A DNA stretch of 64,000 nucleotides from Diatrype stigma (taxonomy: Eukaryota; Ascomycota; Sordariomycetes; Xylariales; Diatrypaceae). Location of the stretch: contig JAKJXP020000073.1 in the NCBI GenBank assembly GCA_022225965.2, positions 1 to 64,000 on the forward strand, in the 5' to 3' direction. The notes under the pieces were generated by a model. The model ran no database searches and was not told where the DNA came from. It saw nothing but the letters and a program-made list of their open reading frames with translations. A program made the translations under genes and the position numbers. This document shows, one piece after another, positions 43,121-52,853 of the stretch (the first letter of the stretch is position 1; the number at the start of each line of letters is the position of its first letter).

Positions 43121-44446
43121 CTTGGCGGGCTAGGGTGCGCTCGAGCGAGCGAGCGAGCGAGCACAGCACCGAGGGGGGCGGAGGGTGTATTATGTATGGA
43201 TACCAGCTGGAGGGAGGTAAGGTCGTCGAGAGCTCGCTCCAGTAGTACTATCGGTAGGCCTGTTTTATAGTGACGACATGTGCCCACCCCGAGGTCCCTT
43301 TTCAGTCGGTAACTGCCTATGTGTATAGATAGGTTCAATTCAGTTTGGTTCGGGTCGCCTAAGAATATAAGTACTTGACAGGCAGATATAAGAAGGTACC
43401 AGGTAGGCACCTAGTCTTGTCTTGGATTTCGTGGAATTATGGAAGGTTGTTGGATCAATGGATCAATGGATCAATGGGAAGTGAGGCCACGTTTGATAAG
43501 CCGAGCTTCCTGCTTATCGCCGCGATCTTATCGACTTGGTGCTTTGGTTTCCTCTTGGCACCACCTTAGTGCCATTCCAGTTGTTACCAATAATGCCCAA
43601 TGATGTAGCAACAACATGCAGGCAAAGTGATGGTTTAATGAGTAACTCGGTACTCGCACAGTTGGGGCACATAAAGAGCCAATTGCCCTGGATTATGCCA
43701 TGCGTGCCGTGTTGTGCTCTTGTTGTGCTCTTGTTGTGCTGTGCTGTGCTCATGCTGTGCTGTGACATGCTCATCTTCAGGAGTATTGAGTCTTTTCCTT
43801 GATTTTGTACACGGGTGACCATCTATGTACGTTACCCAATGAAACAGATCTTACACAAGCAGGCGTTCCGCCGCCTCGGGGAAACACGTGACAGCATTAT
43901 TTTTCTTTCGTGATCATTGCCATTGCCATTGCCATTGCCATTCGCCCCTTAGGCCTTCCACCAAATCCCAGCGCTGTGCAAAACACCCTCCCCTATTATG
44001 CAGCCACCGCCGAGCCTCTCTAGATATCGTCCAGCCCTATTGTACACATACATCATTTTGACTTTTTTGCTGTGGTGTGCCCCCCCTTTGCCACCCCCTT
44101 CTAGAGTGCAAAAAGAGCTCACAGCTTCTTCCTTCCCTCCCCTGGCACCGCTAGCCCTCGGGTTGCGGTACATATCGTTCGAGTCTATCATCATGAAATT
44201 GGATGTGATATGAAGTCCCTTCCCGCAGCAAATGGGCATAGGTGCGGAAATTGGAAGGTAGGCGTAGTTAAACAGATTATGAAAGTGGTTGATTATTCCG
44301 AGCTAGTCCAGGCCATCAATCCAACATCGGGTAAACGAAGCTGATCGTCCAATTACTCGATGTAGAATAGCTGGATTCAGACCGAAACATCTCAGGAGGG
44401 GAGCTTTTCTGTTAAGCAGAGCCATCTATCCATGTGGATTGGATGC
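43121..44446. other. Intergenic between spc3 promoter and tom40 3' end
   Basis: A (GAGC)n run lies in the spc3 leader (about 43141-43161), a GTGCT-rich tract at 43714-43770, and a TTGCCA hexamer array at 43915-43942. No gene was supported. Confidence 0.5.
43915..43942 (+). repeat. CATTGC hexamer array
   Basis: Between four and five perfect 6-bp CATTGC units. Confidence 0.9.
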
Positions 44447-45634
44447 TTAAAACGGGATGTTGGGAGAGGCTTGAGGACCAAGGATTTCTTGTTGCTCCTG
44501 GAGCTCCTCGCCACCAGCCTCAATAGTGATTCCCAGGCCAACCTTGGCGGATTGCTACATCGGGAGTTAAAATACGTGTGCGGGATATATACCAATCCGA
44601 AATCGGGGGTAACTTACGGTTGCGTGGTCGACATCAGCACAGAAAGACATCATGACAGGCGGAGCAACTCGCTTCTCGAGAAGACAGCCTAGCTTGCCCT
44701 TGGAATCCACCTGGGCACGGAAGGTTGACATGCGGAAGTCGTATTTTACACCGACTGAGGTGATACCCTCCTTCTGCAGCCCCCCCATCATGCCTCCTCC
44801 CGGTGCAACCTGCAGGGTCATGTCGACACCGGCCTGCACCTTGTCCGATAACCGTCGCCAGTAGGTGGTGTTCAAAGCACCCTGGGCATGCAGCTGGGCC
44901 GTGGCGACCCAATCCTCACTCTTGTATCGCGCGCAGTAGGACATGGCGGAGTCGGGCGGCTGGTTCAATGCGCCTCGTTGCCAGACAGCCTCGATACCGA
45001 GAGCAAGTCTTCGCGTTACGGACTGGAGGTGGCTGAGAATGTAGATACCGGTAAGACCACCCTCGATTGCGGAAGGGTTCAGCATCTTGAGGGAGGATGT
45101 GAAATCGTTGCCAGTGTACTCATGCTCGATAGAGGCCATGTCCTGAGTGCCTATCTGGAACTGGGACTTGGTCACCAGCGCAGGGCTCCATCTGAAGTTG
45201 AATCGCGTAGATAAGAGGCCATCATTGTCCATACTTCCCTGCAAAAAGACCTGGTTTGGGGGTGGTAGGTAAGTATGGCAATCGTATCAGTGGAGTTATC
45301 GGGATGTAGCCAGCCTTACATTGTTGGTACCATAGAGAGCAGCGAAAGCATACGGCTTCATCTGCTCACCCAGGGCAAACTGATGGGAGACTTGGAATAA
45401 TGGAGAGAGGCTGACAGCCTTCGTAAGGTCTGCCCTCAAACCACTGTGCATGTAATTGCTCAAGGAAACCTCGCGCTGCACCTCCTTGCCGATATTCTCG
45501 ATAGTGCCAGGGTTGGAAAGGCCAAGCTGGGATCGCCGGTCGGAGAAGGACCGGAAGGCATCTGCGACAGCATTGGATATAGGGTTGGAGGTGAGAAAGC
45601 CTAACGGCGGCGTCGCATCGAAGCTGGCAGACAT
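44447..45634 (-). CDS. tom40: Mitochondrial import receptor/channel Tom40
   Basis: Exons are complement(join(44447..44554, 44618..45250, 45320..45634)), coding 351 residues, the usual Tom40 length. All junctions are phase 0. Tom40 is the 19-strand beta-barrel pore of the TOM complex, through which nearly all nuclear-encoded mitochondrial proteins pass. The N-terminal helical part has [18 protein letters not shown] and [18 protein letters not shown]. The barrel begins near [20 protein letters not shown], and the conserved loop [16 protein letters not shown] lies early in exon 2. Exon 3 holds the C-terminal beta signal (KVGLGITIE pattern), the sorting determinant read by the SAM complex. No presequence, as expected. 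Confidence 0.96.
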
Positions 45635-47772
45635 GGTGGCCGGTGGTGGTGGCGGATGACCAGCGACGACGGCGATGACGTGCGGGACGGGCGGGTGCTC
45701 GGAGGGCTAACGGTGCTGTGCGCTGGACTTAGATGCGAAGATCTAGATAAAAAGACGCCGGAGTTCCAATGGGGGGAAGTTGACGAGAGCACCGAGCAGC
45801 TTTTACGAGTGATGCCTGATTCCCTAGCGTGAAGGGGGGTATTCGATCGAGGTCTCGAGTTGACAAATGGACAGGCCAAATACCTATCGTAGGAGAGCGT
45901 CGTTGAAAAATCAAAATTTCTCTACGTATCAATTGTAGGTCCAGTCCAGTCCAGTAGTCTGTAGTTCAGTACCTAATCAGAGCTAGCAGTGCGCTGAACC
46001 CCAGCGCCCAGCTACGGCTAACGAACTACGTAGGGATTGTATGTAGTATGTATGTAGTATGTATTGCACGCACGCACGCACTGCCAGACTGCCAGACTGC
46101 CAGACTGCCAGACTGCGTTGACTGCACAGAATGGAAACGACCGTCGATTCCAGGGTGCAGGGCTTCCTTCGTTGGGCCCTGGGGCCCATCTATCTAACGG
46201 GCCGTCTTGGTCCGTGCACAAGCAGCATCATAGGTACCTACAGTAAGCTCCAGCTGGTGTTAGAGTCTAGGTAGACTACTGTAGGTGCTTATCGATACGG
46301 GTAGTGTAGCCCCCCACCAATACGTATGTACACACACTACGCACAAAGTATGCGGCCAGGCGACCAACTAATGCTGCCATTGGTAGGCGCATGTGACCGG
46401 CGGCGTTACGTCAGTGAGAACGTGGGGTGCCTCCCCTATGTGATGTGCCTGTCGTGCCTGCAAGTTGCTCCCAGCTGTTGATTGATTTCTTTCATGCATT
46501 CATTCATGCAACCTCAAAATACTCTCTCCTATTAAATTTGAATGCTGACTACCTGGGTAGCTGGTCGGATCCCGGTAGGTGGCTTTGACATTGAACCTCA
46601 CCCCTTTTAGAAGTGATATTGTGGCCTGGTAGTGACTCGGACTTATTACGACTTAAATAGCTACAGTGCCTACAAGCAGTCCCTAGTGCCCAGCGGCCTA
46701 GGCACTCTGAAAAGTTGAGAGGCTTAAATAGTGTGGCTTACTGATACACGAACGACCCTCAACGCCTCATCCCTCATCCCTGATTGTCCTGACTCCTAAC
46801 TTACGACCTTACCTAGTGCTAGATATTTGAGCCTTGAAGTCCCTGGTCTAACATTGCTACTGACCATTGGCTTCCTGTAGTGAGTGAGTATCATGGTTCA
46901 ATGCTCTTTCATTCTCATCGTCTACGAAGTCCTTGAGCCTCTACTACTTGAGTGAAGCTACTAACACCATGCCTATGCAGGAAGACGAAAAGCACCCCAC
47001 CTAGAAAAATAACATTCCTCTATCGCCACCACTACTACACCTTAAGGGGTAACTTACAGAGCTGTCTCCCAAGCTTTCTCTAGATTTCTCTAGGCATCTT
47101 CATCAGAAACCGAATATTTCTGTTATTTTCCACAGAGCCCAAGTCCTTTTGTTGGGAAAGTCTCTACCGGTCCCAATCACTGGATTTCAGATTGAATCTC
47201 TTGCCTATCATCTCCACTCTGCCCCTGTTTAACTACTCCTCAAACTACTCCTTGCAGTTGAGCTCTTATATTCATCACGTGTCTACCATTGTTTAGAACT
47301 TTCTTCAGTCTTACCTACCCAGTCTGTTCGTCGGTGTGTTGAGCCTCGGTCGTTCCTCTCTAGTGGGGTTGCCATAAGGAGGGCTTTCGAAATTCTTGCA
47401 GGTGTCGTATACAGCTCGAAAGCAAGCACGACCAAGGGCAAGCACATACCCATCATGGATACTTTACTGTAAGTAGAAATTTGCTTGAGCTTCAAGGTCG
47501 TTTTCTACCTAGGTATGCTGGGTGCCGTGCCTGCATGATGTAGGAGATCAAGTTTGCGTCACAAGATGCGTCACAGGGCTTGATCTCCTAAAATCAGCCT
47601 CCCTTCCAAGACGCCCTCGGACCTGCATTGGTCTACGGATTTTCCAAATCAAAATAGGGCTATCGATGCGTTTGACGTGTTTAGTGTTTATTGTTTCACC
47701 ATTTGCTTCTTCCTGCTAGGATACAGTCTATAACCTCTTGCAATCCAGCCTTCTTAGCCTTCAAGTTCGGCC
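45635..47772. promoter_or_regulatory. Divergent intergenic region between tom40 and PFK2, with long PFK2 leader
   Basis: The 2.1-kb interval separates two outward-reading genes. It contains ACGC and octamer repeats (46064-46116) and AT-rich DNA. Near the PFK2 side, ATGGATACTTTACT at 47455-47468 is followed by a GTAAGT donor. This may be a 5'-UTR intron or a tiny upstream coding exon (see the PFK2 entry). No other gene was supported. Confidence 0.45.
46081..46116 (+). repeat. Octamer array CTGCCAGA x4.5
   Basis: Four and a half perfect 8-bp units directly follow a short (ACGC)n run (46064-46080). Confidence 0.95.
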
Positions 47773-49731
47773 ATGATCCGGCAGCTGGATATGGGGGATC
47801 TCCCCCCTTACGATGGCGACAAGGCGGATACAGGCGGTGTCGGTCATGATGGAAGTACAGATGCTGACAACCCCAGCACCGCGGAGATCGCCGCGAACTC
47901 GCCTAGATATCGACGTAAGAGCAGCACCTTCATCGATGGCATCCACGATGTTCCCGAAGATGCGAACATGGCGCCCGCTCAGCTGTACAGCACAATGTCG
48001 GGAAGACTGTTCCACTCTGGTCGTATTGCGATTGTGATGGTCGGTCTACCTGCTCGAGGCAAAACGTAAGTCTCAACCACTAGACAGACAGATGTCCGAG
48101 TTCTCGTTGCCTGGATGCTGACCCCTTTCAAGCCATATCTCTGTCTCGATGGCAAGGTATTTGCAGTGGTACGTTGATATGTTTTGCCCTAGGCCTATGA
48201 ACCTGTTCTAACTGGTTCAAGGCTTGGAGTGAAGACTCGCATATTTCATTTAGGGGACTATCGTCGTGCCACTGTTGGTGGGGGAGGCGAGGTGCCCGAG
48301 GATTACTTCTATCCCAACGCTTCTCCTTCGTCGGTCGTGCTACGGCAGAAGATACTTAAGAAGTGCCGCGAGGACATCTACGCTTGGCTCAATCATGAAA
48401 ACGGACAAGTCGCTATATATGACGCGGTCAACCCTACTGCTAGCGGCCGCCTTGCGCTCGCTAAGGAATTCGCCAAACACGATGTTCAGGTCAGATGATA
48501 ACATCTATGCCGCCATGCTGTTGGTTGTGCACACCGTTAACCTATTCATAGACGTTGTTCCTCGAGTCATACGTAGATGACGAGAAGCTCTTGCGCGAAA
48601 ATGCGCGTAATGTCAAGATTGGCTCGCCTGATGTACGATCGTTGCCCCCTAGAACCCCGTCCTTGACTAATTGAATAGCAAAAGTTTGCAGGCATGGATC
48701 CCGACGAGGCAGCTAAGCTGTACCTCAAGCGCATAGAGCAGAGGATTCCCGTCTTCGAGACTATGTACGAGAAGGAGCTCAATTACATCAAGATGATCAA
48801 CGCGGGGGAGAAGCTATTCTACAACAACATTTCTTTCAACTATCTCTCTCACCGCATCGTTTTCTACCTGACCAACACTCACATTAAGTCTCGGGCCACC
48901 TATTTCGTCCGTGCTGGCACCGCCACGGAGGAGGAGAGCTACAAGGCAGACGCACCTCTGTCCAAGGAGGGGTGGAGCTATGCCAAGTTGATGGCCGACA
49001 CCTTGACCAAGCACCGCGAGGAAGAGCGGGCCTCGGTCATCGCCCAGGGGGCGCCCGACCTCCCATTGCGGCCGCTCACGATATGGTGTTCGACCCGGCT
49101 GCGCACGCTGCAGACGGCCGACGCGTTCAGTGACTACGGGTATAAGGTACGGCAGCGGACGCAGATGTCGCAGATCAACCCGGGGGTGTGCGAGAAGCTG
49201 CCGGAGCGGGCGATCCGGCGGCTGTACCCGGAGGAGGTGGAGAAGCACGAGCTGGACCCGTACCACCACCGGTACCCGCGGGCCGAGTCGTACCACGACC
49301 TAGCGGTGCGGCTAGAGCCCATCATCCTCGAGCTAGAGCGCGAGCAGAACGACCTGCTAATCATCGCGCACGAGAGCGTCCTCCGCGTCCTCTACGCCTA
49401 CCTCATGCACGTCGGCACCATGGAGATTCCCAAGCTCAAGTTCCCCCGCAACGAGATCATCGAGATCATCCCCGCCGCCTACCAGAACGAGGCCAAGCGT
49501 ATCCACATCCCCGGGCTCGACCCCCGCATGGTCCCCGGCTCCCCCGAGGACATTCGCATCCCCGTCCCGGGCGGCGGCGGCAGCGCCAGCGGAAGCCCCA
49601 CCCCGGCGTTCCCCGGCGGCGGTTTGAGCGCTCCGGCTAATGAGCCGCCGCCGCCTGAGAAGAAGCCGCCCCAAAAGGTCCCCAACCCCGCCGCTGATGC
49701 TGTCAAGGACAAGCTGGGAGATGAAGACTAG
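47773..49731 (+). CDS. 6-phosphofructo-2-kinase with degenerate bisphosphatase domain
   Basis: Exons are join(47773..48065, 48133..48168, 48222..48489, 48552..48632, 48679..49731), coding 576 residues; phases agree. The enzyme makes fructose-2,6-bisphosphate, the activator of phosphofructokinase and inhibitor of fructose-1,6-bisphosphatase, in the cytosol. The kinase P-loop is GLPARGKT (91-98), followed by HISVSMARYLQW, the KTRIFHLGDYRR block, the Walker-B-like VAIYDAVNPTASGR and RNVKIGSPD. In the histidine-phosphatase half, the catalytic RHG(E) motif reads RAGT (304-307), so the phospho-accepting histidine is Ala305. The second His survives in IIAHESVLRVLYAY. This suggests a kinase-only enzyme. 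The tail is Pro/Gly-rich. An ATG at 47455 with GTAAGT could extend the N-terminus by a few residues via an acceptor at 47764, not adopted. Confidence 0.92.
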
Positions 49732-50560
49732 ACTGAGCTAGGTAGGAAACTATAGCTAAAGCTACTATAGAAGGGGAAGGGGGAGAAGACAGGTCGTAGG
49801 TACGCATACGGACTATTCATCCAGCTCAGAGTTCGTCTGATGGAATCAACAAGGCTCTGTGTGTCTGTCTGTAGGTATCGCTATTGTGGTTAGTGCGATC
49901 AACATGGTTCCGATGGTGAATATATACATTTTTGTTTCTAAAAGACTTGTTTACCCTTTTTTTAACCGGCTTGGAGAGGCGACATTGCGTCTATCTTTCT
50001 GGCTCCAATGGGTTGTTATCTCTGCTCTCTCTAGTTGGGTTCTATCCTATAAGCAAGAGCCTAACATGGTCTTTCAAATCGAATGAAGGTAAGTCCGATG
50101 AAGCTTGCACATCTACCATCGTCATTGCCTCGCCCCCCTCGTCTTTCGACGGTATACGTATATATATGACGTCGAGAAAACATGACAACCATGGCCATTA
50201 CAACCTGATCACTAGGCAGGATCACTAGGCAGGATAGACCAAGTTGTGTTTGCAGATGTATCAGTCAATGCATACCCGACCTATTCGGCTATGATCTCAC
50301 ACACATCGATAGCACACATGGGAACAACACTTTGTAACACTCCTATCCTATATCCATTGTTACTTTCGTTCCTTGCCTTTGATCCCTATGAGATCTAAAT
50401 AACCTTGTAGTCATAGTCAACTGTGTTAACCTACTACCACTATCTCAACCTCTTTCGCTAGTATTATCACTTACCTATCATCCCGACACGACACGAACCA
50501 AACCGAACCGACGACCCCTATCCACCTACCTCCCTAGGTACTTACCTATCCAAGCACAGA
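49732..50560. other. Intergenic, no gene seen
   Basis: It holds the 3' flank of PFK2 and the promoter of the next rightward gene. ACCTA-rich words and a CCTAGGTAC palindrome (50533) lie just upstream of the next ATG. Confidence 0.5.
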
Positions 50561-52017
50561 ATGACAAGCCCGTCAGCCGTTCTACCACCTCCACCGCCAA
50601 CCTACGACCAAGCCACGAGGACAACGACGCGAGCTAGAAGATCGTCCTCGCCCTTATCTACGTCCTCATCATCCTCTTCATCCGCGCTATCCGCCTCTCA
50701 CCCCCATCCCGTGCGCCCCCGCTCCCGCTCCCGCCGTCGCTCCAGTCGTCGTCGCCGTCGCGCCCGCAACCGCAACCGCAACCGCAAAGGCGAGGAAGCC
50801 GAAGCTGCGTCGCGCGATAATCACGCCACTAGCGGTAGCGGCGGCGGTTCCGGTCCTGGTAGTAGTACACAGTATCAGCAGTATCAATTTCATCAGCAGC
50901 AACAGCAAACTCAGCCCGAGGCCCGGGCAACATCAGGAGCGGCTGGGGGGACAGGAGAGAAGAAGAAAAAAGCAGGGCCGCTCGGCCGCCTCGGCCGCAA
51001 GCTGAAGGACAAGCTGACGAAGACGACGCACACGGAGCGCGCGGCGGAGAGGAGGCGGCGCAAGGAGGCTGAGGCGGAGACGAGGGGGCGAAGGAGAGCG
51101 GCGCGGATGGCGCTCCAGACTGCGGTGGGTGCTGGAAATGTTTCGTTTTCTCATGCGTGCATACTTCTCCTCTTTCCTGTCCTCTCTCCCCTCCCCCGGT
51201 TGTATGCCCGGGATGTTTACCCTCGCCCCTTCCCTGGTTGAACCTCGTCTCCAAGATATCCCATCCCATCTTATCCTATCCTATCCTATCCTATCCTATA
51301 CGCATCCAAACAGTTCATGAAGAATCAAAAACCAAATAACCACCCAGACCCCCCATCTAACACGTTATATACCCAGATCCGCACCAACCGCCCCCAGCTC
51401 CTCGGCCGCGACAACAACGGCAACGCCGTGTACCTCGAGCCGCCGGGATCGCGGTACGCCGGCGTGCGCGGCTACCGGGCCATCGACTCCTCCGCCGACG
51501 CCTCCTCCCGCTCCGGCGCCTACGGCGGCACGCGCGAGGTGCTCTACGACGCCGGGATGGGCCCGCTGCCCGAGGAGATGGCGCGCGGGGCCCGGTTCCT
51601 GCGTCTGGAGGATGATGGGTACTCCGGCTCTGGCTCTGGTGGTGGGGTTGGGTACGGAGGCGGGTACGGCCTCGGCGGGGGAGGAATGGGGGGAGGATTG
51701 GGGAGAGGGGGGTATTATGGCGGGAGCCCATATTACCCGTATGCGAGCAGGCGGCCTTATGGGTATGGAGGGGGGTATGGTGGTCGGTATGGTGGCGGAT
51801 ATGGTGGGAGGGGGATGGGGATGGGGATGGGAATGGTGAGTTTTTCCTTCTTCGCTTCTTTCTTTCTTTCTTTTCCTCCATCCCCGTCCCCTATTTTCTA
51901 TTTATATATATATATATATATTCAGAAACAGACTGGCTCGCTAATCAACTCTGGAATCCCCCCGTCTGAAAGGCGCCGTTGCTCGGCGGCATGATGCTAG
52001 GCGGCCTGTTGTTCTAA
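50561..52017 (+). CDS. Basic, Gly/Tyr-rich fungal protein of unknown function
   Basis: Exons are join(50561..51124, 51377..51835, 51973..52017), coding 355 residues; all junctions are phase 0. The start has a PPPPPTYDQATR motif, reminiscent of PPxY-type adaptors, then Ser-rich and (Arg/Ser)n stretches. A conserved core follows: GRLGRKLKDKLTKTTHTERA (about 145-164) into a very basic RRRRKEAE helix, and across intron 1 RPQLLGRDNNGNAVYLEPPG. The rest is Gly/Tyr-rich (YGGGYG repeats). The third exon (acceptor GAAAG, 45 nt) was chosen because it ends in LLGGMMLGGLLF, a hydrophobic tail I associate with this Pezizomycotina family. Reading on from 51836 in frame instead ends at 51994 without it. The function is unknown; a membrane-associated adaptor is a guess. 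Confidence 0.72.
51272..51299 (+). repeat. (TATCC)n pentamer in intron
   Basis: Five perfect TATCC/CTATC units in the first intron of the Gly/Tyr-rich gene. Confidence 0.9.
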
Positions 52018-52853
52018 CCCCCCAACCCCCCTCGGCCAGACGAGCCAGCCACGTACGAGATAGGAGAAGGGTATGTACGAAGTCGGTACATGTGGGTAGA
52101 TTGTGCAACAAGTCCTGGGTAGGAACTTATACACACAGGCAGGCAGGCAGGCAGTACATAATTAGAAGTTGGATGAATGCACTGCACTACTGGACTGAGA
52201 ACGAAGTGCCGTTCAGGGACTAATAAAACCCACGCCGACATCCTCAAAATACCATTACGCGCGTTTCATTTTCACGGGGCAATTAGCATAAACGCTTTGC
52301 TGTTTCTGTTTTTCCATGTGCTTTAACGTATTATATATGTATGCGTGCATGTATATATGTACATAATTCATCTCATCTCGTCCGTTCGTTCGGTTGTTCG
52401 TCCCATCGATCGATCCTGTCAGCCATTCATTTCACCCATCCATCCATCCGTCCACACAAAAACTCCGTGCTATGCAATCAATCCATCAGTGATCACCCGT
52501 ATTTTCGTGCGCCGTTGTAGCATGTATCACAACAATAACGAAGAAGAAGAAGAAGGGGCCGATGGCGATGGCCCGTGATAGGGGCCTTCCTCATCGTATC
52601 GTTTTCCGGTACCCAACAAGGGACAATCGCTGTTACATGACGATGACGACTGCGATAATCTCTCGTATCTCCAATTCCTATCACCCCTTTCCCTTTCCCT
52701 CCCCCTATCCCCCTCTCTCTCCCTCCGCCCTCCCCCGAGTATGGGTATCTTCCTGACCTTTTTTGTGTTAATATTACTATTAATATCACCGGCAGCAGCC
52801 GAGCCACCCCCTTCCCAAAAACGGGAACAGATCCGCGAATAGGGCTTGCAGCA
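52018..52853. other. Convergent intergenic region
   Basis: The Gly/Tyr-rich gene (+) and the ubiquitin protease gene (-) converge. CAGG tetramers (52138-52153), CATC runs (52435-52450) and a GAAGAAG run are present. No gene was seen. Confidence 0.5.
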
